Shown: positions 1 to 7,785 of the stretch, one piece after another | Layout of the letters: each line of letters begins with the position of its first letter | Position numbering within the stretch: the first letter of the stretch is position 1 | Assembly: GCF_003991205.1 (NCBI RefSeq) | Contig: NZ_RXOZ01000031.1 | Location: 124,001 to 188,000 of the forward strand | Origin: Georgenia sp. SYP-B2076 | Lineage (GTDB): Bacteria > Actinomycetota > Actinomycetes > Actinomycetales > Actinomycetaceae | Reading direction: 5' to 3' | DNA: 64,000 bases | Translations under genes and position numbers: made by a program | Notes under the pieces: generated by a model | The model's input: the letters and a program-made list of their open reading frames with translations, nothing else | Database searches by the model: none | What the model was told of the DNA's origin: nothing

Positions 1-1115
1 GGACGGCGGCGCCCCGGGGCGACGTCGGCGCCGCGGGCACCCCGGCGAGCGGCGGCGAGGCGGGCACCGCCGGCGTGGCCGCGCCGGCCGACACCGAGGC
101 CGGGAAGGCCCTGACCATCCTCGTGCTCGGCTCGGACTCGCGCGCCGGCGCGAACGACGACAGGTCGGGCATCGCCGGCATGCGCGCGGACACCACGATC
201 CTCGCCCACGTCGCCGCGGACCGCTCCCGCGTGGACCTCGTCTCCATCCCCCGCGACACGCTCGTGGACATCCCACCCTGCACGCTGCCCGACGGCACCC
301 AGACGGCGCACCGCAACGACATGATCAACGCCGCCTTCGCCATCGGCGGCCAGACGGGCGACGTCGGCGCCGCCGCGGCGTGCTCGATCCGCACGGTCGA
401 GAAGCTCACCGGGGTGTTCGTCGACGACTTCGTGGTCGTGGACTTCGCGGGGTTCAAGAGCGTGGTCGACGCCCTCGGCGGGGTCCCCATGTACGTGCCG
501 GAGGCGATCGACGACCGGCGCGCCGACGTGAAGCTGGCGCCGGGGTGCCAGGTCCTCAACGGTCACGACGCGCTGGGGTTCGCCCGGGTGCGCAAGTCCG
601 TCGGGGACGGCTCGGACATCTCCCGCATCGGCCGCCAGCAGGAGCTCGTGGCCGCCATCGCCCGGGAGGCGCTGGGCGAGCACCTGCTCACCAGGCCGCC
701 GGCGCTCTACCGGTTCCTCGATGCGACCACCCGGACCCTGACCACGGGCGAGGAGATCGGGCGGATCCCGGTCCTCGCGGGCCTGGCGTACTCGCTGCGC
801 GGGATCGACCCGGAGAGCATCCGCTTCGCCACCATGCCGTTCGTGTGGGCCGGTGCGCGCGTGCGGCCCTCCGCCGACGCCGAGGCCCTGTGGGTGGCGC
901 TGCGCGACGACCGGCCCGTCCCGGCCGCCCTCACCGGCACCGGCGCGGCGCCGACGCCGGCGCCGGCGTCCGAGTCCGCCTCGCCGTCGGCTCCGGGACT
1001 CGGATCCCCGACCGCCCCGGCGCCGTCACCGTCCGCACCCGCGGCGGCGCCGCCGTCGTCCACCCCGCCGCCCGCCTCACCATCAGCGGCACCCACCCCG
1101 GTGTGCACCAAGTGA
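1..1115 (+). CDS. LytR-CpsA-Psr (LCP) family phosphotransferase, 5' end cut by window
   Basis: LCP enzymes sit in the membrane with the catalytic domain outside and move undecaprenyl-linked glycopolymers onto peptidoglycan. The reading frame is open from base 3, so the cytoplasmic tail and membrane helix probably lie before the window; the GTG at 75 is only an internal start. Family signatures visible are GSDSRAG (about 128-148), an Arg/Asp-rich stretch ending RADTTI, SIPRDT (about 244-261), and later GFARVRKS with RIGRQQE, which carry the conserved Asp and Arg residues that bind metal and pyrophosphate. The last 60 or so residues are Ala/Pro/Ser-rich low complexity and look like a flexible surface tail. 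A second LCP gene follows on the same strand after 215 bases. Family assignment is firm; the acceptor polymer cannot be read from sequence. Confidence 0.88.
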   Translation, partial: TAAPRGDVGAAGTPASGGEAGTAGVAAPADTEAGKALTILVLGSDSRAGANDDRSGIAGMRADTTILAHVAADRSRVDLVSIPRDTLVDIPPCTLPDGTQTAHRNDMINAAFAIGGQTGDVGAAAACSIRTVEKLTGVFVDDFVVVDFAGFKSVVDALGGVPMYVPEAIDDRRADVKLAPGCQVLNGHDALGFARVRKSVGDGSDISRIGRQQELVAAIAREALGEHLLTRPPALYRFLDATTRTLTTGEEIGRIPVLAGLAYSLRGIDPESIRFATMPFVWAGARVRPSADAEALWVALRDDRPVPAALTGTGAAPTPAPASESASPSAPGLGSPTAPAPSPSAPAAAPPSSTPPPASPSAAPTPVCTK

Positions 1116-1330
1116 CCCGCTCCCGCCCAGCGCGACCTCCGGCGTCGCCCACGTCACCGCCGCCGGAGGAGGACAATCCTGACAAGACGACCGGCGCCGC
1201 GCGCCCCGCGGTGACGGACATCGTCCGGCGGCGCGCTACCGTGCTCTGCTGAGGAACATCGACCTGCGCTCTCCTGCGGCGGCCGCCGCGGCGCCGGGCC
1301 GCGGCCGGATCGCACGCAGAGGAGGCAGTG

Positions 1331-2611
1331 ATGGGCGAGGACAAGCGCAACGCGCTGCCGCCGAGCTTCACCCCGGACGGCGGGTCCCGCCGCCCCGACC
1401 CGCGCAGCGCCCGCCCCGTCGGCGCGGGCCAGGAGCGCCCCGCGCCCGCGCACCCCAGGCGCCTCGTCCGCCCGGGCACCGCCCCGGCGACGCCGTCGGC
1501 CGCCCGTCAGCCCCCCGCGTCTGGCGGCGGGGTACCGCCGTCGTACGCCCCCGCCGGCCAGCTCCGCCGGACTCCCCCGGCCGGCGGCGCCACGCAGGTC
1601 CAGGCCGGGCGCCTCGCCGCGGGCCCGCGCGCCGCCGCCCCCACGACGGCCACCCCGCTCGCGCGCCCCGCGAGGGCGCGGCGCCGCCGTCGGCCCATCA
1701 CGGTCATCCTCACGGTGCTGCTCATCGCGGCGATCGCGTGGCCTGCGGGGCTGCTGATCTGGGCCAACGGGAAGATCAACCACACCGACGCTCTCTCCGG
1801 CGCGCCGAACACCGCGGGCACCACCTACCTGATCGCCGGGTCGGACTCGCGCGCCGACGGCACCATCCCGGACGGCACGCAGGGCCAGCGCTCCGACTCG
1901 ATCATGGTCCTGCAGAAGCCGAGGTCCGGGCCGGCGTCGCTGATTTCCCTGCCGCGCGACACGTTCGTCGAGATCCCCGGCTACGGCATGAACAAGCTCA
2001 ACGCCTCGTACTCCCTGGGCGGGGCGCCGCTGCTGGTCGAGACGGTGGAGAAGCTGACCGGGCTCACCGTCGACCACTACGTCCAGATCGGGATGGGCGG
2101 CGTGCAGCAGGTCGTCGACGCGGTGGGCGGCGTCGAGCTGTGCCTGGACCGCAACGTCGAGGACCCGCTCAGCAACCTCTACTGGACCGCCGGCTGCCAC
2201 GTGGCCGACGGCGCCACCGCGCTCGCGTTCGCCCGCAACCGCCACGGCGACCCGATGGGCGACCTCGGCCGCGCCGAGCGCCAGCGCCAGGTGGTCGGCG
2301 CGGTCGTCAAGAAGGTCGCCACGCCGGTGACGCTCGTCGACCCCGCGCGCCAGCTGGCGCTCGTCGACGCCGGCACCGCGGCGCTCACGGTGGACGAGGA
2401 CTCGAACATCCTCGACCTGGGCCGCCTGGCGCTGGCCTTCCGCGCCGCGACCGGGCCGGACGGCATCGTCGGGGCCCCGCCGATCGCCAGCCTCGACTAC
2501 CGCCCCGGCGGCATCGGCTCCGCCGTCCTGCTCGACGAGAACAAGGCGCCGGACTTCTTCACCCGCATGCGCGACGGCCGCCTTACGCCGGCGGACGTCG
2601 CGGCGCCCTGA
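1331..2611 (+). CDS. LytR-CpsA-Psr (LCP) family phosphotransferase
   Basis: A 426-residue LCP enzyme. Residues 1-120 are a basic, proline- and alanine-rich cytoplasmic tail. A single membrane helix lies at about 122-145. The LCP domain follows from about 165, with AGSDSRADG, LPRDTFVEIPGYG near residue 205, MNKLNASYS, and ALAFARNRH followed by GDLGRAERQRQ. The ATG at 1331 is preferred over the adjacent GTG at 1328 because AGAGGAGG (1318-1325) gives normal spacing only to the ATG. A TACCGT box at 1237-1242 could be its own -10 element, so it may not depend on the upstream LCP gene. Expected role: attaching a wall glycopolymer to peptidoglycan, fitting the polysaccharide genes 22 kb away. Confidence 0.92.
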   Translation: MGEDKRNALPPSFTPDGGSRRPDPRSARPVGAGQERPAPAHPRRLVRPGTAPATPSAARQPPASGGGVPPSYAPAGQLRRTPPAGGATQVQAGRLAAGPRAAAPTTATPLARPARARRRRRPITVILTVLLIAAIAWPAGLLIWANGKINHTDALSGAPNTAGTTYLIAGSDSRADGTIPDGTQGQRSDSIMVLQKPRSGPASLISLPRDTFVEIPGYGMNKLNASYSLGGAPLLVETVEKLTGLTVDHYVQIGMGGVQQVVDAVGGVELCLDRNVEDPLSNLYWTAGCHVADGATALAFARNRHGDPMGDLGRAERQRQVVGAVVKKVATPVTLVDPARQLALVDAGTAALTVDEDSNILDLGRLALAFRAATGPDGIVGAPPIASLDYRPGGIGSAVLLDENKAPDFFTRMRDGRLTPADVAAP

Positions 2612-2676
2612 CGGCGGACGCGCCCGACCGGCTTGGGTGGAGTCGTCCGATTTCGGTCGACAATGTGAAATAAGTC

Positions 2677-2694
2677 ACGACCAGTTTGGGTCGT
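2677..2694. promoter_or_regulatory. Possible operator for the TetR-type regulator
   Basis: ACGACC and GGTCGT form a 6-bp inverted repeat with a 6-base spacer, 41 bases before the TetR start codon. Short palindromes in this position are often autoregulatory TetR operators. The arms are short, so this is only a candidate. Confidence 0.3.
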
Positions 2695-2735
2695 AGATCG
2701 TCCGGATGCGCTGTGGAACACACGATGATTAGCGC

Positions 2736-3320
2736 ATGAATATCGGAGACCGCCCCATGGACCCCCGGGCGCAACGGACGCTGGCGTCCCTGCGCAAGGC
2801 CCTGACCGAGATGGTGGAGACCACGCCGCCCTCAGAGGTCACCGTCGCCGCGCTGTGCCGCACCGCCGGGGTACACCGCACGACGTTCTACAACCACTTC
2901 GACAGCGTGCCGCACCTCGCCGCGGCGGCGATCGTGGACCTGCTCGACCCGGCGGAGCGCCGCGGGTCAACGAGCCGCGTGGAGCCCGGGTACCTGGGGT
3001 GGCTGACGGCCCTGCTGGGGCGCGCCGCGGCGAACCGCCCGGCCCTCAGCGTGTTCCTCGGGCCCGACGGCGACCCGGCCGTCACGCGCGCCGTCTCCGA
3101 CCGCATGGTCGGGCGGGCACAGAAGGCCCTGGAGCGGGCGGACCCGCTGACCCAGTACCTCCTGGACCCACGGGCGATCGCCCTGCTGGTGGGTTTCGGC
3201 TCCTACGGCCTCGTGGAGGCCATCGTGGGTGACGCCAGCCTGGACATCACCGGCACGGTCGACGCGATGGTGGGCGGCCTGCCGGAGCGGCTGATCCCCG
3301 CACTCGCCAGCGCCAGCTGA
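2736..3320 (+). CDS. TetR/AcrR family transcriptional regulator
   Basis: A 194-residue one-component regulator. The N-terminal helix-turn-helix covers about residues 14-60, with the typical core VAALCRTAGVHRTTFYNHF. The rest is an all-helical, poorly conserved effector domain of normal length for the family. A second ATG at 2757 (MDPRAQRT) could be the real start; neither has a strong ribosome binding site. The gene stands alone between an LCP gene and a convergent CAP-domain gene, so its target and ligand are not evident. A small palindrome upstream (2677-2694) could be its own operator. Confidence 0.85.
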   Translation: MNIGDRPMDPRAQRTLASLRKALTEMVETTPPSEVTVAALCRTAGVHRTTFYNHFDSVPHLAAAAIVDLLDPAERRGSTSRVEPGYLGWLTALLGRAAANRPALSVFLGPDGDPAVTRAVSDRMVGRAQKALERADPLTQYLLDPRAIALLVGFGSYGLVEAIVGDASLDITGTVDAMVGGLPERLIPALASAS

Positions 3321-3419
3321 CGCCCTCGCCGGCACAAACGGACACTGCGGCCTGCGGCCGTACCCGCTGGATCGCCTGGTGAAACCCTGCCGGATTACCG
3401 GGCGGGTGGAACAATACTG

Positions 3420-3475
3420 AAGCGCACCCTGCCGGGGGTAGGAGGTCTGTAAAGACTCCCCGGCGGGGTGCGCTT
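3420..3475. terminator. Long bidirectional hairpin terminator
   Basis: An 18-base arm at 3420-3437 (AAGCGCACCCTGCCGGGG) pairs with 3458-3475 with one G-T pair; an inner GTCT/AGAC stem closes on GTAA. It lies between the convergent TetR and CAP-domain genes, and the A/T bases at both ends suit termination in either direction. Confidence 0.7.
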
Positions 3476-3584
3476 CCGTCTAGCTCGCGACGTGACTCAA
3501 GCGTGCACCATAACGATATGGCAACGCAAACCGAGGGCGTTGGTCATGGTTGCGCCTGGCACCGTTAAAAGTTGCGGACTCCGG

Positions 3585-4583
3585 TCAGGAGCATGTGTCG
3601 GCGAACCGCTGGGTGTTGAACAGGCCGCCGTCGGTCGCGACCGTGCCGGTCGCGACGAAGCGCAGCTCCGGGTCCAGGATGTTCGCGCGGTGCCCCGCGG
3701 AGCCCATGTAGGAGGCCATGGCCTCCTCGGGCGTTGTGGCGGTGCTGCTGTCCCAGTAGATGTTCTCGGCCCACCCACCGGCACAGCCGGCCGCCGAGGC
3801 GTCCGCGCCGATCATGCCGTCGGCCGCGTGCTCGAAGTCGTTGCCGTTCATCCACCCGGAGTGGGTCAGGGCGCCGGAGCGCAGGCCGCTCCAGTACTGC
3901 AGCGGCTCCACGCCGGCCTTGGCCCGGGCCTGGTTGATCAGGCCGACCATCTCCTTGTCGAAGGCGTCCAGCGGCCCGCTGACCGCTCCTGCGCGCTTCT
4001 TGGCCGCCGGGGCGTCCGAGGCGGGGGCCTCGGAGCGCGACGTGGCCTCCGTGGGGGTCTCGGCGGCCGTGCCGGTGCCCGCGCCGGGGGTAGTCGGGGC
4101 GTCCGTTACGTCGGGTGCCGAGTCGCCCGTGGCCTCGAGCGCCTTGCCGGGGGCGGTGGTGGCGGAGTCGCCCTTCGCCTCGGGCGCCTTGCCGGGGGCC
4201 GTGGCCGCGGGGTCGCCGGTGGCCGTGGGGGCCTGGCCGGGCTCCGTCGTCGACGTCTCGTCGCCGAGAGGCTCGGCCAGGGCGCTGTCATCCGGGTCCG
4301 CGCTGGGCGCCGGCTTCGTTGCGGCCTCGCCGCGGGCGGCATCGCCGTGCCCGGTGGCCGTGCTCGAGGACGCGGAGGCGCGCGCGGGCGTCCCCCAGTC
4401 GTCGGCGGTCCCGGGGCCGGTGTCCGCGCCCACCGCCGTCGTCGACGGGGTCAGCTCGAGGGCGCCGGCCGAGATGGAGGCCGCGAGGCCGAGCCCGACC
4501 AGCACGCCGCCTGCGGAGAGCAGGGCCGTGCGCTTCCGGCTGGCGGTGCCCTTCCGGTGCGCTGTGCGCTTGTTGATGCCCAT
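3585..4583 (-). CDS. Secreted CAP-domain (SCP/PR-1-like) protein
   Basis: A 332-residue exported protein. It has a basic N-terminus and a hydrophobic segment at about 20-42 (LLSAGGVLVGLGLAAS) that acts as signal or anchor. A long Thr/Ala/Pro-rich linker at about 45-200 contains near-direct repeats built on TAPGKAPEAKGDS. A CAP domain fills about 205-332. CAP hallmarks are MVGLINQARAKAGV, the His of LTHSGW, and WAENIYW followed by SAGHRANIL. Bacterial CAP proteins are extracellular with largely unknown function. Two cysteine pairs are possible in the domain, including a Cys two residues from the C-terminus. The start is supported by GGAG eight bases upstream. Transcription ends at the shared hairpin 3420-3475. 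Confidence 0.88.
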   Translation of the reverse strand: MGINKRTAHRKGTASRKRTALLSAGGVLVGLGLAASISAGALELTPSTTAVGADTGPGTADDWGTPARASASSSTATGHGDAARGEAATKPAPSADPDDSALAEPLGDETSTTEPGQAPTATGDPAATAPGKAPEAKGDSATTAPGKALEATGDSAPDVTDAPTTPGAGTGTAAETPTEATSRSEAPASDAPAAKKRAGAVSGPLDAFDKEMVGLINQARAKAGVEPLQYWSGLRSGALTHSGWMNGNDFEHAADGMIGADASAAGCAGGWAENIYWDSSTATTPEEAMASYMGSAGHRANILDPELRFVATGTVATDGGLFNTQRFADTCS

Positions 4584-4740
4584 CGCGTGCTCCTAGTTGC
4601 CGAAGGTCTGGCACGAGGCTATGGGGCGTCGGACGTCCGATGGAAACTCGCGCGGCGGTAGGAGGAGAAGATCACATTTTGGTAACACGACATCTGCGGC
4701 CGACTCGAGCGCCTGAGACACTCCGGAGTTTCGGTGTGAC

Positions 4741-6404
4741 CTTGGCGTCTATTGCTCCGGGGTCGGGAACACCGACTTCCTCGAGGCGGTCTGGTACCGC
4801 CGGGAGGTCACCATCCCCGCCGGCTGGCGGGGGCGGGACGTGCACCTGCACTTCGGCGCCGTCGACCACGACACCACGGTGTGGGTGAACGGCGTCGAGG
4901 TGGCCCGCCACCGGGGCGGCTTCACCCCGTTCACGGCGGACCTGACCGGCCTCGTGGCCGCCGGGGAGAGCGCGGCGATCACGGTGCGGGCGCGCGACTC
5001 GCGCCACGGCGTCCAGGCCCGCGGCAAGCAGGCCACCTGGGCCGCGAACAGCCACTGGAGCTACACGCGCACCACGGGTATCTGGCAGACGGTCTGGCTC
5101 GAGGCCGTCCAGCCGGTGCGGATGCGCCGCCCGAAGGTGACCCCGCAGGTGGGGAGCCGCTCGTTCGCCGTCGTCGTGCCCGTGAACGCGAACCGGCCCG
5201 GCCTGGTGCTGCGCGCCCGGCTGCTCGACGCCGCCGGGGTGGTGGCCACCGAGGCGGTGGCGGCGGACCTCGACCTCTCCCCCGCCCTGACGCTGCGCGT
5301 GCCCGAGGACCGGGTGCGGCTGTGGTCCCCGGCCGACTCGCACCTGTACGACCTCGATCTGGAGCTGCTCGACGGCGCGGGCGAGGTGGTCGACCGCGCG
5401 ACCAGCTACGCCGGCCTGCGCTCGGTCACGATCGACGGCACCTCGCTGTTGCTCAACGGGCGCCCGGTGTTCCAGCGGCTGGTCCTGGACCAGGGCTACT
5501 GGCCCGAGTCCATCATGACGGCCCCGTCCGACGCCGCCCTGGTGCGCGACATCGAGCTCGGGATGGCGGCCGGGTTCAACGGCGCGCGGCTGCACCAGAA
5601 GGTCTTCGAGGAGCGCTACCTCTACCACGCCGACCGCCTCGGCTACCTCGTGTGGGCCGAGTTCGGCGACTGGGGCGCCTCGGGCCAGGGCCCCGCGGGC
5701 AACAACCAGCAGCCCACGGCCTCGTTCATCACGCAGTGGGTCGAGGTTGTGGAGCGCGACTACAACCACCCGTCCATCGTCGGGTGGTGCCCGCTGAACG
5801 AGACGCACCAGGAGCTGCTCGACCGCCTGACCGTCCTGGACGACGTCATGCGCGGGATGTTCCTGGCCACCAGCTCGCGGACCCCACCCGGCCCGTCCTC
5901 GACGTGTCCGGGTACTCCCATCGCGTGCGCGAGACCGACGTCTGGGACGCGCACAACTACGAGCAGGACCCGGCGGCGTTCGCCGCGCAGATGGCGGGCC
6001 TGGCGGAGGGCCGGCCGTACGCCAACGACCGCGACGGCGCGCCGTTCTCCGTGCCCTACGCCGGGCAGCCGTACTTCATCAGCGAGTTCGGCGGCATCTG
6101 GTGGAACCCGGACACCGCCACGGCCGTCGACGGCAGCGACGTGACCGAGTCGTGGGGCTACGGCCAGCGGGTGCGCGACGAGGAGGAGTTCCACCACCGG
6201 TTCGCCGGGCTCACCGGCGTCCTCCTGGCCGAGCCGCTCATGTTCGGGTACTGCTACACCCAGCTGACCGACGTCTTCCAGGAGCAGAACGGCATCTACC
6301 GATTCGACCGCACGGAGAAGCTAGACGTCCAGCGCGTGCGCGACGCCCAGCTCCGCCCGGCGGCATCCGAAGAGCCGGCGGCGGAGTTCGACCTGGTCCA
6401 CTAA
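4741..6404 (+). pseudogene. Glycoside hydrolase family 2 remnant, 5'-truncated and frameshifted
   Basis: The frame starting at 4741 encodes the GH2 jelly-roll (FLEAVWYRREVTIP, then HLHFGAVDHDTTVWVNG), the immunoglobulin-like middle domain, and the start of the TIM barrel with the acid/base motif CPLNETH. At about 5865-5880 the frame shifts by a one-base loss (or two-base gain). The rest of the barrel, including the nucleophile motif ISEFGG, continues in another frame to the stop at 6404. Upstream, a TGA at 4714-4716 closes the frame and no start codon lies between it and the homologous sequence. Roughly the first 50 or more residues of a normal GH2 enzyme are therefore missing. Both catalytic glutamates survive but in different frames. 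Ancestral activity was probably beta-galactosidase- or beta-glucuronidase-like. Confidence 0.85.
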
Positions 6405-6425
6405 CCCCGCCCCACCCCCCTCATC

Positions 6426-6443
6426 GGTGAGCGGTCAAGTACT
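6426..6443 (+). repeat. R1 repeat, single arm
   Basis: Exact match to the R1 consensus (GGTGAGCGGTCAAGTACT), 22 bases after the GH2 remnant. Its inverted partners lie at 6636-6651 and 6912-6977, so the arms are split by about 200-470 bases. Confidence 0.75.
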
Positions 6444-6483
6444 AACACTCGTTTGCCGGTGCGCGCGCCGCCGAGCGGCCGCC

Positions 6484-6531
6484 GCGGTCACGGGAGCGGC
6501 CGCCGTCGCGGTCACGGGAGCGGCCGCCGTC
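6484..6531. repeat. 24-bp tandem duplication
   Basis: Two identical 24-base units in tandem, starting GCGGTCACGGGAGCGG, at 6484-6507 and 6508-6531. Confidence 0.9.
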
Positions 6532-6532
6532 G

Positions 6533-6602
6533 ACCGGTCGTGCTCCGCCGGACGAAGTCATACATCTCGGAGCACGACCTCGTCCGATGGAGCACGACCG
6601 GT
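6533..6602. repeat. 23-bp imperfect inverted repeat
   Basis: Arms 6533-6555 (ACCGGTCGTGCTCC then GCCGGACGA) and 6580-6602 match as reverse complements with two mismatches around a 24-base spacer. The spacer itself contains another copy of GGAGCACGACC. It could form a stable cruciform or hairpin; function is unknown. Confidence 0.8.
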
Positions 6603-6635
6603 GCGCCTCAGCATGACCCGTGGGCAGGCGGCGCG

Positions 6636-6651
6636 AGCACTTGACCGCTCG
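6636..6651 (-). repeat. R1 repeat, degenerate single arm
   Basis: AGCACTTGACCGCTCG matches the reverse complement of the R1 core, with one change in the AGTACT part. It sits between the 23-bp inverted repeat and the R2 element. Confidence 0.55.
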
Positions 6652-6730
6652 GCGCAGCGTCACCGCGGTGCCGCGACCCCGCGGCCGCCGGCCTGGTTCC
6701 GCTGGGCCGCTGAACGGGGGTCGGCGACGG

Positions 6731-6830
6731 GATCGCGCCACATACGCGATCGAGTTGGCCCAACGAGGCAACGGCATCGGCGTGATTCCGCCATTCGCGC
6801 GTGCACCGTCCTCGCGGTTGTGGCGCGATC
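6731..6830. repeat. R2 element, copy A (100 bp, 12-bp inverted ends)
   Basis: Ends are GATCGCGCCACA and its exact reverse complement. The reverse complement of the interior aligns with R2 copy D at 59197-59294: shared blocks include GATCGCGCCACAA, an ATGGCGGA/ACGCC core, and ACTCGATCGCGTATGTGG. This is the clearest pair in the family. Confidence 0.8.
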
Positions 6831-6905
6831 CGATCGCCCCCCAGTCTCGGAGGCTGGGAATCACTGCGTTCCCCAGCGGAGGCCGGCGGGCGAGGCCCAG
6901 CGAGG
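6831..6905 (+). pseudogene. Decayed 5' end of a DUF559-like gene next to R2-A
   Basis: These 75 bases resemble the leader and first codons of the DUF559 gene at 58245-59165, read in the same direction away from R2. Shared stretches are CCCCAGTC, CTGGG followed by AT-ACT around the DUF559 start codon, and CGGCGGGCGAG. The start codon has become ATC here. Homology stops where the R1 copies begin at 6912. The alignment was made by eye and is about 70 percent, so it needs a computed check. Confidence 0.45.
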
Positions 6906-6911
6906 CGGCCC

Positions 6912-6977
6912 TGCGAGTACTTGACCGCTCGCCGATGGCCGGGCGGGGGCAGACGCTGCGAGTACTTGACCGCCCGG
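6912..6977 (-). repeat. R1 repeat, two copies 45 bp apart
   Basis: TGCGAGTACTTGACCGC occurs at 6912 and again at 6957, both in the reverse R1 orientation. The first is an 18-base near-perfect partner of the arm at 6426-6443. They lie just after the ABC ATPase stop codon (on the minus strand), where they could take part in ending transcription. Confidence 0.75.
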
Positions 6978-6990
6978 CGCGAGAGGGGGG

Positions 6991-7785
6991 CTACTGCAGG
7001 AGCGTCCTGTCGTCCAGGCCCGCGCCGCCCTTGATCTTCTCGAACTCGTGGAGCAGGTCCGCCACGCTCGTGCGCGACTTCGTCTCGGCGTCCAGGTCCA
7101 GGATCACCCGGCCCTCGTGCATCATCAGCAGCCGCGTGCCGAGGCGCAGGGCCTGCTCCATGTTGTGCGTGACCATCAGCGTGGTGAGGTGGTGGCGGTG
7201 CACCGCCTCCGCCGTCAGCCGGGACACCAGCGCGGCGCGCTGCGGGTCCAGCGCCGCGGTGTGCTCGTCCAGCAGCAGGATCTTCGGCTCGCTGAACGTG
7301 GCCATGAGCAGGGACAGGGCCTGGCGCTGCCCGCCGGAGAGCATCCCGACCTTGGCGCCCAGCCGGTCCTCCAGCCCCAGCTCGAGGGTGGCCAGCTCGG
7401 CGACGAAGCGCTCCCGCCGCGCCTTCGTCACGCCCCACCGGAGGCCGCGGGCGCGCCCGCGCCCGTCGGCCATGGCGAGGTTCTCCTCGATGGTCATCTG
7501 CGGCGCGGTGCCGGCCATCGGGTCCTGGAACACCCTGCCGATGTAGGCCGCGCGCTGGTGGTCCGCGAGCCGGGTGACGTCCTTGCCGGCGATCGTCACG
7601 GATCCGCCGTCGGGCCGGAGCTTGCCCGCGACGATGTTGAGCAGGGTCGACTTCCCCGCGCCGTTGGAGCCGATGACCGTGACGAACTCGCCCGGGGCGA
7701 GGGTGAGGCTCACGCCCGCCAGCGCGGTGCGCTCGTTGACCGTGCCGCCGAAGAACGTCTTGGTCACGTCGCTGATCTCGAGCAT
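6991..7785 (-). CDS. ABC transporter ATP-binding protein (TrpZ-like, COG1101 type)
   Basis: A 264-residue ATPase that powers the importer encoded with the next two genes. Walker A is GSNGAGKST, the signature is LSGGQRQALSLL, and Walker B with its switch region is ILLLDEHTAALDP, where His after Glu is typical of this subfamily. The ATG is chosen because its first base overlaps the permease stop codon (TGATG), showing translational coupling; frames extending further upstream run inside the permease. It is the third gene of a substrate-binding protein, permease, ATPase operon. The family includes the streptococcal tryptophan importer TrpXYZ, but the substrate here cannot be told from sequence. 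Confidence 0.92.
   Translation of the reverse strand: MLEISDVTKTFFGGTVNERTALAGVSLTLAPGEFVTVIGSNGAGKSTLLNIVAGKLRPDGGSVTIAGKDVTRLADHQRAAYIGRVFQDPMAGTAPQMTIEENLAMADGRGRARGLRWGVTKARRERFVAELATLELGLEDRLGAKVGMLSGGQRQALSLLMATFSEPKILLLDEHTAALDPQRAALVSRLTAEAVHRHHLTTLMVTHNMEQALRLGTRLLMMHEGRVILDLDAETKSRTSVADLLHEFEKIKGGAGLDDRTLLQ

Larger units (their letters stand above)
6405..6990. other. Repeat-rich intergenic region without an intact gene
   Basis: 586 bases between the GH2 remnant and the convergent ABC ATPase. It holds R1 repeat copies at both ends, a 24-bp tandem repeat, a 23-bp inverted repeat, an R2 element, and an apparent decayed start of a DUF559-like gene. No intact gene was found; the open frames on both strands are high-GC artefacts. 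It appears to be a site that has collected several repeat families. Confidence 0.7.

Noticed and set aside
6608-7438. Minus-strand open frame reading through the ABC ATPase into the repeat region
   Set aside because: It is out of frame with the ATPase, and its N-terminal half is an ATPase shadow while the rest translates R1 and R2 repeats.
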